DNA of 64,000 nucleotides. Origin: Boswellia sacra (Eukaryota > Streptophyta > Magnoliopsida > Sapindales > Burseraceae). The translations under genes were made by a program, and so were the position numbers. Numbering within the stretch: the stretch's first letter is position 1; each line of letters starts with the position of its first letter. The notes under the pieces are model-generated. The model had not been told where the DNA came from. It saw nothing but the letters and a program-made list of their open reading frames with translations, and did no database searches. The stretch covers positions 434,001-498,000 of the forward strand of contig SNVD02013083.1 in the NCBI GenBank assembly GCA_013180625.2, given 5' to 3'. This document shows, piece after piece, positions 13,780 through 24,809 of the stretch.

Positions 13780-14338
13780 TCTTCTCTTTTTTCCTTTTCC
13801 TTCTCTCTCTTTTATTTATTTTTTTTTTCAAACTTTCGTCTAATTATAATGAGTTAGCCTACATCCATCATTAAACTTTGGTTTTCATGGCTTTATATTG
13901 ATTGAATAGGGTTATTTTTTAAATTATAATTTGTGTAGAGTATAAGAAATTAAATACTTGAAATTTTATTAGTGCTTAAAAATATGCATTACACATGAAA
14001 TAGTGGGAGAAATCCATTTCTATCGATTCAAGATAGTAACTTGCTATGAAATTCAAATTTATTTATTATATCATATTGGTACGATTTATTGAATGACACG
14101 TTAATACAAATTGCCACAACTAAATTTATCTGAATATATCTTATACGTCAAACGGGTAAAATTAAGTGTGTGAATTGTGATTTAAGCAACAAGTAGACAA
14201 TCATCAACTTGCCAAGGTTCACATAACTAAAGATCAATATATATTGATTGTACAAAAAAAATGTGATAATAAAATGCAAGTTGAAAAAAATAGAAAAAAT
14301 CAATTTAAAAACTTTGAATTTGGTCACGTGAGCAAGGC

Positions 14339-14467
14339 ATGGTGAGTAGGCAAGGCGCAAAAGTATGGGACAAGGCTCGGCGCGTTTTGCGCCGATTTTA
14401 TCGTTTAGTGGGTGTCGATAATGTTAGAAGAATCGGCGATTATTTGAGGAGGAGAACCGGGAGGTGA
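14339..14467 (+). CDS. Candidate 42-aa very basic small ORF or first exon
   Basis: The ATG opens a 42-codon frame, beginning MVSRQGAKVWDKARRVLRRF and ending RIGDYLRRRTGR before TGA. About a third of the residues are Arg or Lys. The ORF is a GC-rich island (CGG, CGC, GGC codons) inside AT-rich DNA, with G-box-like CACGTG shortly upstream (14,325-14,330). The end of the frame, GGGAG|GTGAGT, is also a strong splice donor, so this may be the first exon of a split gene; a possible acceptor is ATATGCAG at 14,561-14,568. I do not recognise the peptide. It could also be chance, but the composition contrast argues for selection or recent insertion. Confidence 0.35.
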   Translation: MVSRQGAKVWDKARRVLRRFYRLVGVDNVRRIGDYLRRRTGR

Positions 14468-15265
14468 GTTGGTGACGCGAATGCAAAGCCTGCAAGTATT
14501 CAAGAAACAAAAGCTGATTTTATTCTGATGTACCTGACACCAAACGGTGTCGCTTTAAATATATGCAGGAGCCAGCAGGGCTCGGTTACTTGCTCTGCCT
14601 CTCAAGTGTTTGTATGGTCAAAAACAGTTTTTTTTTCTTTTTTAAAAAATAGATTAAAATTTTTGAATAGCTTTAGAAGCAAACTGATATACCCACAAAA
14701 AGAAAAAAAGGAAAAAAGAAAATTATTATTATTATATTTTTAGGAATTTTATGACTTAAAATATGACTAAAATTTTTAGTATTATTTTTTAATGATATCT
14801 ATTACAAGTACATAGTGTTACCAAATATTTAACGATAAATGTTACATTTTAAGTACTGCATAATCGTAATTTTAATATATTTAAAATAAATATATAGTGA
14901 CTTGACTTTGAATAAAGGTGAAGTTATTTGCACTTAAAATTTTACACTAAATAATTAAATGTTCTTAAATTATATTTTTTCAAACTTATGTTCATAATTT
15001 TAAAAATATTCTCATTTACGTAACAAAAAATTCAATAAAATGAAATATAATAAAAAGTAGCCTAAAATAATAAAATTAACAAAAATTCCACAAACTATGT
15101 ACGAGATTAACAGAGATAATATGATAATAATTAAATTAAATCCAAATTAATTGTATGCATTTATTGTCTGTACAGAAACTATCCTCTTCCTCGTTAGCGG
15201 TTAGCCGGTGTTCCTACTCCAATACTTAAGTTAGTAGCAGGATGGCTAAGCCACCAACTAACTAG

Positions 15266-15291
15266 CTCTGGACTCTGGACTCTGGACTCTG
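15266..15291. repeat. Tandem CTCTGGA heptanucleotide, about 3.5 copies
   Basis: Consecutive CTCTGGA words are visible within AGCTCTGGACTCTGGACTCT. A minor minisatellite. Confidence 0.85.
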
Positions 15292-16683
15292 AATTGGTTA
15301 ATCCTCACTTCATCGACGTTGCGGCATCTTAAGTGGTTAATTATGGTTAGCTTATGTGTAGTGGGCCGCAAGAACAACTTCCATGGGCAAATAAAACACA
15401 AAATACAATTGGCTCTTCCGAAAAAGGCCCATTTTCTAGGCTTCTTTTTGCTTGTTATGGACTTGAAACAATCCAAACAGCTATCAGATACTTTCCCAAT
15501 CTGCGAAACAAACTTGGTAGAAATTTGACAGGCTTGCTCAAAAATTGTTGTGATTTCAAAAGGAATTTGCTACTAAAAAAATTGTCATCCGATGTATACT
15601 ATGAATTAACAAATTGTTATGTATATCATGAATTTTAAATTACATTGATTTTAAGATGTTTAGGGAAAATATATTATAGTAAATTAAATTTTCATTAAAT
15701 AGCCCACACCCCAAAATTTATAGAATAAATTTGTTACCAAATTTATATGCTATCTCTCACAAATTATATTATATTTTCCTAAACTTTACTTTTAAAATTT
15801 TAGTATTCTTGTAAGAGCTATCAATACCCCTTTTTTCCCTCTTTCAAGTAATCTTTATTAAAATAGTACTCTTCTATTTTCATCCAATCTTTACTTAAGA
15901 AAGTATTATCATGCATAATTAATTTTCTTTTATCACTCAATCCGTATAATTAAAAAAGAATTCTCATAATCTCATTACACACAACTACTTTATCTCATTT
16001 TTATATCATGATTATTTTAATATTAGGGCGAGCCTAATATTTGTAAGCCTATAGAGTTTGTAAATCATCATTTTTACTTAGTTGAGAGAACAGGTGTTAG
16101 ACTAGGTTTGATGGATGTAGATAGATTTGTTGAACCCTATAAAAATTTTCTTGTGCTGATTTTCTTTCCTCTCATATATTGTGGTTTAGGGTTTGATTAT
16201 CTTCAAAACTTAGAACTTGCAAAGCATTGAAGAAAAGTTTAAAGGTGAACTGTTTGCATATCTAAGCAAATTATCAAAGGGAATGTAATGTTTGTAATGT
16301 TCTTGTGTTGATTTCCTCTCTTCTCTTATATCTTGTGGTTTAATTTATTAATTATCTTAGTTACTAATATTGTTAGGGATAGCTAGTCTAACAAAATAAC
16401 CAAATTTAAAATTGGGATAACTCTATATTTCTAGGTCAATAATGTTAATTATTAGATTAAAGTGATTATTTTTACTTATTCCCTCAAATGATAATAAATT
16501 TTTTATAAATAAGTATACATCATTTATGTTTCTAAAGCTTTTGGAAAATTCAAATTAAGCCTCTAGAGTTATCTAAATGCAACTATGTGAAGTTTTGTCT
16601 GCAACCATACAAGCAAAGTAGAAAGTGCATAAATTTGAAGAGATGGTCATGGCCATGATCGAGTTCTAACAAAGATAAACCAA

Positions 16684-16728
16684 CACGTGGCAAAAACCCA
16701 TTTGCTCTAACATCAACTTAGGATAAGG
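16684..16728 (+). promoter_or_regulatory. G-box plus I-box pair upstream of PsbTn
   Basis: CACGTG (16,684-16,689, in the context CACGTGGC) and GATAAGG (16,722-16,728) lie about 33 bases apart and roughly 160-205 bases before the PsbTn start codon. A G-box next to an I-box (GATAAG) is a classic light-responsive unit in plant photosynthesis genes. The motifs are seen directly; their function is inferred. I could not fix a clear TATA box, though TTAATATTAG near 16,796-16,805 is a candidate. Confidence 0.6.
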
Positions 16729-16890
16729 AAATGGATGATGATGTCTTTTGTACCATGCCCTCTGACTCTTGTGAGGAATTCCCACTAAAAACCAAATTAA
16801 TATTAGCAGTTCTCCCTATCCATTTCTGCACATTTCACAAATATTCAATCACTTGCAAGCAAGTCAGGCACCACTTGTGCAGAGAGAGAG

Positions 16891-17220
16891 ATGGCTTCAA
16901 TGACCATGGCAGCAGCCTCATTACTGCCAGCAGGCATGATCAAGTCTTCTCCTTCCACCAGGAGAGGAGGGTTAATGGTGGCCAAGGCCTCATCAAGAGC
17001 AGCAGAAGGAGAGAAGGTGGCGAGCTTGGAGGTGAAGAGTAAGGAGGAGAGCAGCAATGGAAGGAGGGAGTTGGTGTTTGCAGCAGCAGCAGCAGCAGCT
17101 TGCTCCATTGCAAAAGTTGCATTGGCTGATGATGAGCCAAAGCGTGGCACCCCAGAAGCTAAGAAGAAGTATGCTCCTATTTGTGTGACAATGCCTACAG
17201 CTCGTATCTGTCGCAAGTGA
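16891..17220 (+). CDS. PSBTN: Photosystem II 5 kDa protein, chloroplast precursor
   Basis: A single-exon gene for a 109-residue precursor of the nuclear-encoded small lumenal PSII subunit PsbTn. Residues 1 to about 55 ([10 protein letters not shown]..., rich in Ser, Ala, Lys and Arg) look like a stromal targeting peptide. A twin arginine (58-59), a poly-Ala hydrophobic stretch (61-78) and an ALA motif (77-79) form a lumen-transfer signal, so the thylakoid processing peptidase would release a mature peptide of about 30 residues (80-109). The mature part, [20 protein letters not shown] and on, holds two Cys (98 and 107), which in this family form a disulfide. The start follows a purine-rich AGAGAGAG leader, and a second in-frame ATG lies only a few codons in. 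Upstream G-box and I-box motifs fit light-regulated expression. Confidence 0.93.
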   Translation: MASMTMAAASLLPAGMIKSSPSTRRGGLMVAKASSRAAEGEKVASLEVKSKEESSNGRRELVFAAAAAAACSIAKVALADDEPKRGTPEAKKKYAPICVTMPTARICRK

Positions 17221-18389
17221 GAAATTTTAATTATGTAATGGATTTAGTGTTTAATTGGTCTGTGATTAATGTAAAAGTTATAAGAAATCTTGTATCCTCT
17301 ATTGGAGAATCCTGTTTATGTTATCTCTCCCTTAGTCATCCTCTTTTTCAGCCTCTTTTGTCAATTGTCGATTTAGGTTGACAGGTTGCATAATCTATTA
17401 ACTACGAAGTACTTGGAAGTGAAACTTGCCCATCAGATTTGTATTTAGCCTTTGGATTCCGCTTCTTCTTTTTTGTTAACTTGTAATAGAATTTCCAATA
17501 GGATGTGAATTAACCTTGAAAATACATCAAGCCATGGCATGAATGATTGTACAATTGGTTCTACATTCATCCTTAATCATTGATTTATTACTGACTAAGA
17601 AAACAATTGGTATCACCATACGATTGTGTTTATTCTCCTGAATAAATGAACAAAATAAATGTGCTACAGAATTACTCCATGACACTTTGGGATGGAGTAA
17701 GAATCCAAGAAAAAAAATTAATATAAAATATTTTGGTGACCATCGAGGATGAATGGCACCATATTTTTTACACAATTTATTAAACTAGTTTAGATCATCA
17801 GCATATCAAAATACTTCAGACTATTGAGATTGCATCTAACATATGCATTTCCATGGTATATTAATTGTACATGCTAAATTTAATTCCAACTATTAAAAGT
17901 CTTTTGATCTAATGATCTAAACGTAGTATAAATATTTTGGTGTAACGGATCTTTTTATACATACAACTGAATTGAAGGGATATTCATATTTTGGCTTAAT
18001 TAAGAAAGGTTAAGGAGCTAAGATAAGTTTAGTTATGTTTGTGAAAAGAAAATGGAATGGCTTTGTGAACAAACTTTTCCAAATATATATTCATTTTGAC
18101 TCAGCTTGAGATACAATTATCAAGCAAGAGAGGACTTAAAACCAGTAATGGGGCCTCTACGTTACCAAATTGAAGAATCTCCAATCCATGCTTGCGCATG
18201 CAAGACTAGGATTTCCATTAATTATCTCGCACTATATCTAATAATACACATCTTACAGCTAGCTTCCTTTTTTTTTTTTTAATTTATAGAATTCGACATT
18301 AATTTAGAGCTTAAATTATTCAAACTTAAGAGTTCATGCCAAGACAAAGCAATGCCTAGAAATTTGTGTATTGCACCACAAGAACATCA
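17221..18389. other. PsbTn 3' region and intergenic DNA
   Basis: The first 200-300 bases are T-rich and probably hold the PsbTn 3' UTR. The rest is AT-rich with no gene signature that I can see. Confidence 0.5.
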
Positions 18390-18435
18390 CTCATCCTCCT
18401 TAAGCAGCTCAAGTTCGAGCGAGGAGAAGGATGAG
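18390..18435. repeat. Short imperfect hairpin next to the miRNA-like stem
   Basis: CTCATCCT at 18,390-18,397 pairs with AGGATGAG at 18,428-18,435, and an inner GCTC/GAGC pair closes a small loop (AAGTTC). The middle is mismatched. It lies about 55 bases before the stronger hairpin at 18,490 and could belong to the same transcript. Confidence 0.4.
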
Positions 18436-18489
18436 AAAACCTTATGATTTTTCAAAACAAGTATTCAAAAATAAAGTACATTATTAGTA

Positions 18490-18572
18490 TTCAAAGTGGG
18501 AGAGAATCTGTCATCCCCCGGAGGCAATGCCTCCCAGCTAACCAGGCATGACAGACTCTCTCCTACTTTGAA
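18490..18572 (+). ncRNA. Candidate microRNA precursor hairpin (strand uncertain)
   Basis: The left arm (18,490-18,514, TTCAAAGTGGGAGAGAATCT then GTCAT) is complementary to the right arm (18,548-18,572, ATGACAGACTCTCTCCTACT then TTGAA) over 25 positions. There is one A:C mismatch and one G:U-type pair on the plus strand. The loop is about 33 nt and contains its own small palindrome GGAGGC-AAT-GCCTCC. Stem length, few mismatches and loop size fit a plant MIRNA fold-back; arms of 21-22 nt could be cut from it. I do not recognise the arms as a known conserved miRNA family. It could instead be a tiny inverted-repeat transposon remnant. Confidence 0.5.
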
Positions 18573-20398
18573 GGCTCAGTACTGTTTCTTCGACTCTACC
18601 TCAGGACATGAGTATCAGAATGTAAGTGAAGTGATTGTGGGATTATATAACTATTGAAATGGAATATGATTAATATCATCAGAACAAGTTGTTATAATTT
18701 GCAACAAAATAATAAATAAATCGCGTGTATTCATTGTTGGTATAAGTTAAGTGCATACATGTTTGTTCAGTGCTAAAAGTACGTATAATGGCTTTCATTT
18801 TATAGTGAATACGCCGCGTCTATTTGTTTAAATAAATTACATTTCGCTTAAGAAATGCAAGGAGGTCGTCCATTTTCAAATACTTCTATATGAACGTTTG
18901 TTGATTTGCCGATACCCAATGCTGAGCCGACTGAATGCTTGCGGTTGAGGACAACAAAACTCAAAATTTTTACCTTAACACTAAACAACGAAATGTCCTT
19001 TATGGTGGGATCTAGCAGTGCGCAGAGATGGAATAGAATTCAGAAGATTGCGTGAGTTCTTTGCAAAGAAACCAAAAATCGGTAGTCGCATGCAAAAACA
19101 AACAAGAACATTGTGGAAAGGAAATCGCTACTAGTGCTAGATATTGATATCTTTTTGGGGTTTTCTAAGACGGAGAATTCCAAATTTTTGCATGAAATAT
19201 TTTGTCGAAATAATTTGTGAGTGCATGCCCAAGCGGCAAATAGAAAAAATTATAATGTTCTTTTCAAGCATGAGAGGAGAAGAAGAAGAAGCAGTGTACA
19301 TCATCTGAAAGTTCGTTTGAAGTGGTGACTTAGTTGGGGTCTCATGATGAATGTTAGAGAGTGGAGGAAGCTTCAATTTCATTTTGGTATCTGATTTAGA
19401 GAATGGTTCAAATAAACTTTAGTTATGTTTTCTAATTTGGAAGCCGGAAAGACTGAGGGATAGAGAGTATTAGAGACAAATAGGTTAATTAGATCAAATT
19501 TCATTGTTACCCTTGCTTCTGATAGCTTGACTAGAATAAAGCCTAATTTTTGGGGGTTGACTAAATATTTTCGTTTAGGCTCGAGGGCCATTGATTTTTT
19601 GACAAACAATAAAGGTCGCATCATAATTGCCCATACAAGAAATTGCATCATTTGATTATTTAAATCTTCGTTTCTTCACAATTCTTCAAGTCAATAGTTA
19701 AATGAGTGAAAGCAATATGACAAATTCCAAAAATTCAGGTTTCCATTTAAGAACAGTGGATGGTCTCCCTCACAAAGAAATAATTTTGCCGAAAACAATA
19801 ATGCTAATCAAGAAAAATATTTCTCTACCCTTCCCAAGAGCAACAAACTCAGGAGCCTAAAACTTTCCCACCCGGTTTCTCCACCGGTGCCAAATCTTGT
19901 TTTGCCAATTTCTTTTCACCGGGTAAACGAACTAAAAAAGAAGCAGAGTGACAGGGTGCAGCTACTCAGTATCAGGTCTCCGAAAATCTTTTCGTGGGTG
20001 CAAAGAAGCTACCTGTCTAGAAATGCAAACAATCCCTGGCAAGGAATCCCAAGAAGCCTTTGCATTCCAACATCTAGAAGAACACTACTTGTGACATGAT
20101 TTTCTTGCATGGGAAAGTGAAAACAAATTGATGATCAAACACCTGAAAAAGGCATTCTAATTCAGCAAAAATAAATGACAATCATAACTTAAAGATTCAG
20201 GGAAAAATAGAATACACGCTACTCAGACAAGTTTCATACTCTCTGAGTTACAGGACACACTCCCAAAACTTGTCGATACAAAATGATAACAGAACCTGCT
20301 ATCTATCCGTTCCAGCTGTTACCGACCAGTAACTGCATGGGAAGAGAGGGAGGAGGGGGATTGGGGAGAGTAGGCAGATGGTTTCTGTGATGGCTAAC
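18573..20398. other. Intergenic region and probable SIR 3' UTR
   Basis: No supported gene. The open frames at 19,137-19,382 and 19,379-19,651 (minus) and 19,887-20,099 (plus) show no motif or codon bias I trust. The last few hundred bases before 20,399 should contain the SIR 3' UTR on the minus strand. Confidence 0.5.
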
Positions 20399-23300
20399 TC
20401 ATTCACCTTTACCATTCTGCTGGGAAGAAACAAAATTGCGAATAACTTCAATAGCCAACTGGTGTGCGGTTTTGTTCTGCAGCTTGGCAAGATCATCTAT
20501 GGCTTCATATGTCTCCTTATCCGCAAAAAGTTTCAGGTTGTATCTTGTCGATGCTTTTACAGGACCTTCCCATTTCTCAACCAGCTCGTGAAGCTTTTCA
20601 AATCCCTGTAAGCAATCAATTTAATCCACATGAATGCAAAGCTAGATTTGCTGATGCAAAAAGTTGTCAATGTGATAAATGTATGAGACAAGACCATCAA
20701 CCCCCAAAATATAAAAAATTGCCAAATATAAATTGCTTTAGTACTTACCAAGCGGTTTGTGAAGCTGCCAAATGATTCTTCTTTAGATTGTCGTTTCTGT
20801 TTCCAGTAATAGAACAAAGGTTCCAAAACTTTCTCTAAATCATGAATCTTAACCTTATTCATGAAGCTTCTTGCTAATGAGGTTTGATTGGGAGTTCCTC
20901 CAAGCCATATCTGTTTTGTACACAACAGCACGTTTCCTTGATAAACTTGCATTTGGGTAAACATAAGTGAAAAGAAGGGTCAAGTCAGTGCTTGATATAC
21001 CTGATAGCTATTTGGACCATCACCAACCAGTCCAAGTTCAGCCATGTATGGTCTAGCACAACCATTAGGGCAGCCTGTTATTCTTATAACTACAGATTCA
21101 TTATACTTGAGTCCAACCTGGTATCACAAGGAGGGTCATGGCTGTCAGTTCCTCGTGTAACTCCAATCTAAATAACAAAAATTAATTCACTACCCTTAAC
21201 AAGTACAAACAAATGCATCATCAGTTACATACCTTCTCAAATACAGCTCGAACCCTCTTGAGGATGTCAGGTATTCCACGTTCAGCTTCAGTTATTGCAA
21301 GTGGACAGAGTGGTAACGCAGGGCATGCCATTGCAGTAATGTTGAGGGGATCTACATATCTAGGAAGCTGCAAACATCCAAATAAAGTCAAGCTATACTG
21401 AGTCTTGAAACAGCATGTGATCTTAAAAGAAAAAAATATAAAAAAAGAAGAATCAAACCCATAAAAAGAAATCAATGTAGAGAAACGCAAAGAACGAAGC
21501 ATAACCTTACAATTCTCCTAAACACACAGAGGTTATTTCTCATTCATCAATTCCTTAATTTTTCCAAACATGGGAAAATAAAAATTAAGTCTGTTTTGTT
21601 AAGATAAGCCCAACAAGTAAAAATCTCAAAGAAGTCATATTAAAGGTAAGCCATATCACGTCCACACTGCAGTCCAAGTAAATTCCCTCATACTACTTAA
21701 TGCCTTATTTGTTTGTAGCAGGAATGCCAGTAACTCTAGGTCAATCTAGTTCCACTTTTCACTCAGATGTTGAATCGTGCAGCTATCTCGAAATTCTTTC
21801 TCAACCTCAGAGGTGAATCATATAAGGTATTAAATAAAAGTTCCTGGAGTTGCATTGATAATAAATTTAAACTCAGAGAATTTGTAGGTAACCAGGCATC
21901 AGCTACAAGGAAGAGAAAATTACCAGCAGACCAGCCTGTGCAAGTGCCGTGGTGATGGGACGCTTCCATGCTTTGCGAATATCACACAATATGATGTTCT
22001 GATTTGGCGTAATACGCACATTTAACTTATACTTCTCTATTATCTCCCTCAATGTCTTCTTCATTTTACCAGCAATACGGCCACTATCAACATGGAGTCC
22101 ACAAAATAAAGCACCATCACCCTGTCCAAATGTTTAAACAGTCAGGAAAGCCAAGACAAAGTTTATTAATGAATAGTGGATTTGGGACATGGTTGTCCTA
22201 CAAAAAATAGTCAAGACATCACTCTAAACCTTGAAAAAGGACAAGTGAGACATTACATATAGAAGTCAAAATAGCAAACCTGATCATGCCATCCCAAGTA
22301 ACTTTTAAATTCCCATTCAGGCAGTTCACGGAAAGGCTCAAATTTCTTTCCATAGTATTCCTCAACAACACTTCTAAACTTCTCGATTCCATAGGAGCTG
22401 ATCAAATATTTCATTCTGCTATACTTCCTATCATCTCTCCTGCCATGCTCTCGTTGAGTTACAACAATAGCTTTCACAGCATACAAAATGTCCTCTTTTG
22501 GCACATAGCCCAATGGTTCTCCCAGGCGGGGAAATGTGGTTTCTAGACGATGAGTTCTTCCCATACCACCGCCAACCTGCAACAAAATTCATAATTACAA
22601 CCATTGCGTAGAAAAGTAAAAGTAAATAGATGTTTAAACACAAGTCTATCTTACATATATGTTGAATCCTTGAGGCTCCCCATTGTCATCAGAGATAAGG
22701 ACAACACCTACATCATTGGTGAGAATATCCACCGAGTTATCTGTCGGCACAGTTACTGCAATTTTAAACTTTCTTGGCAAGAACTGTGTTCCATAGATGG
22801 GCTCAGGAGAATCAGGGAAATTGGTTCCAGTGGAATTATCATTGCGTGCCTTCACTACTTCAGGTGGTTCTGCAGTCATGATTTGCTCCCCATCCACCCA
22901 CATATCATAGTAAAAACCTGACTGGGGGGTAAGGAGAGCAGCAATATTTTCTGCCGTTTGCTGTGCACATAGGTAATCTTTCCTAGAAAGAGGAGCAGGA
23001 GGAGCAAGAACATTCCTATTAAGATCACCACATGCACCAAGGGTTGAACCCATACTTCTAATGATGCTACTCATTACAGTCTTGAGGTCCTTCTTTAGAA
23101 CACCATGGAGCTGGAATGTTTGTCTGGTAGTCAAACGAAGAGTTCCAATTCCAAACTGATCGGCAAGATCATCCATGGTTAAATAAAGCTGATTTGAAAC
23201 TTTCCCGCAAGGGTTCTTAGTTCTAAGCATAAATGAGTAAGATCTTCCACCACGTTCATCTCTGTTATATTGCTGATAGCTTCCATGGAACTTGATTAAT

Positions 23301-24809
23301 TGCGTAGCAGACTCATTTATGTTAGGGGCATCTGTCAACAACTCCTCATTTAGAGGGTATCTTATAAAATTACTTTGTTCTTTGATTATTTCGACCTTAC
23401 TACGTTTCTGCTCAGTCTCAGGCTTTACTGGCTGGAAGGGGAAAAAAAAAAAAGATAACAATAATTTACTTACAGATGCATCTGAAATTTCCGTAGCTTA
23501 TTTTGTTATTTGCTTACGTTGCTGAAATTTATAAAAACGATAAAAATAGCCACAAAAAAAGTAACTGATAACCTCAATCTAAGCCAAATATTTAAATTAC
23601 ACTCGTTTCAATAGATACTTTTCTCCTTTCATTGAGCGAATGCACCTGCAGAATAATATTACTAGGATAGGTTTTTCTTAGAAAAAAGGTCATATTTGTT
23701 GCATAAACTATCAAACATCAAACATCTAACTTGTAACAAATAAGACCTGCAAATGTCAACCTCAATCATACTCAATGATATAAAAGTTCATTCATATAAA
23801 CTAAAGCCCCCTATAGTAGCAAATTCCTCTCTTCCACTATATTTTCCAAAGCATAAATAATTAACTATAAGGATCTTCCTTCCATTTCTCTCAAAATATT
23901 TTTGTGGTAACAAAAAACCATTTCACATGAATACAAATAAATAAATAAAAATAAAAATAAATAAAAATAATTTTAAAAGACTTTTTGGCACTAATCTTTT
24001 CGTAAATAAAAAAGCTCCAGATAAATACAAGCAGTATTACTTTACAAAAGAGCTTTTAACCTGTAAAATGCATATAACTCTGGAATATATTCGGCTCATC
24101 AATTGAACAATATCCTAATAATAAACTTAGAATATGTTCGATCATATATTTGACCTAATCATCAGCATATTTGACCACAAACATTATTTTCAAACTCGAT
24201 TTTACCAACATATCCTCCGGAAACAAAAGCAAACGAAGTTGGCCATCACTTCTTTTCGATACAAACACAAACTAAACTATCAGTCCATGTGCGTTTGCTC
24301 TTAAATGTCAATTTCGTAATTTTAGCTGCATTGCAGCTTTTCGGAGAATCACTCTACACGCCTGGTTCTCAAAAGCACATGAAAGTACTTTCACAGAAAG
24401 CGCTTTTTTGCTCTAACCAAGCGCTCAAGCCAAACAAACCGAAAAAGATTATTTTGAAATTAATGCGAGTCTCTGGTACCGCACCAGTAACGTTACCAGT
24501 CCATCGGTAACCCATAGTATTTGCTAAGGTGCCAGCAACGTTGCCGGCATCGTTAAATAATTTTTTTTAAAATTCCGTAAACAGAAAAGAATACTTAAAA
24601 AAAATAAAATAAAATCTCACCGTGGACACAGCTCTGATGAGAGAGGTTCTTCCAGAGTAAGGAACGGGGAAGACACGTAAGCGCCGAGAGAAAGCTAGGG
24701 AGTGAGACGGTCTCAACCCGTTGAAGCTCCGAATCCGGCGATTGGAATTCGGATCATTCGGAATCACAGTGTTGGCAGCAGCAAACGACGTCGTTGTCGT
24801 CGTCGACAT
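20399..24809 (-). CDS. SIR: Ferredoxin-dependent sulfite reductase, chloroplastic
   Basis: Eight exons: 24809-24621, 23431-22655, 22576-22280, 22121-21924, 21367-21233, 21117-21001, 20910-20749, 20605-20399, all with GT-AG borders. Each is a multiple of three, giving 693 residues. The enzyme reduces sulfite to sulfide with six electrons from ferredoxin in plastids, feeding cysteine synthesis. Exon 1 is a Ser/Thr/Arg-rich transit peptide. [10 protein letters not shown] (164-173) is the substrate/siroheme-side motif. The [4Fe-4S]-siroheme cysteines are CPALPLC (C502, C508) and CPNGC (C548, C552). The C-terminus ends in a Lys/Gln-rich tail (QNGKGE). Length fits plant SIR (about 640-690). No frameshift or stop is seen, so it looks functional. 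Nitrite reductase is excluded by overall sequence and length. Confidence 0.97.

Larger units (their letters stand above)
10339..16680. other. Long AT-rich intergenic region
   Basis: Mostly AT-rich sequence without recognisable genes. The first few hundred bases (10,340-11,000) should hold the 5' UTR and promoter of the coiled-coil gene, with a GA run near 10,830. Features seen within: a TA microsatellite (13,737-13,778), a small basic ORF (14,339-14,467), a CTCTGGA tandem run (15,266-15,291), and a diverged direct repeat of about 60 bp (near 16,145-16,205 and 16,298-16,365, both with TTGTGGTTTA). The open frame at 12,540-12,268 (minus) has no motif I recognise and poor support. Confidence 0.5.

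Noticed and set aside
16845..17216. Minus-strand 123-codon frame across PsbTn
   Set aside because: It is a shadow of the PsbTn coding sequence; the plus-strand protein is clearly recognised.
24289..24510. Plus-strand frame in SIR intron 1
   Set aside because: It sits within the first intron of the intact SIR gene and has no recognisable domain.
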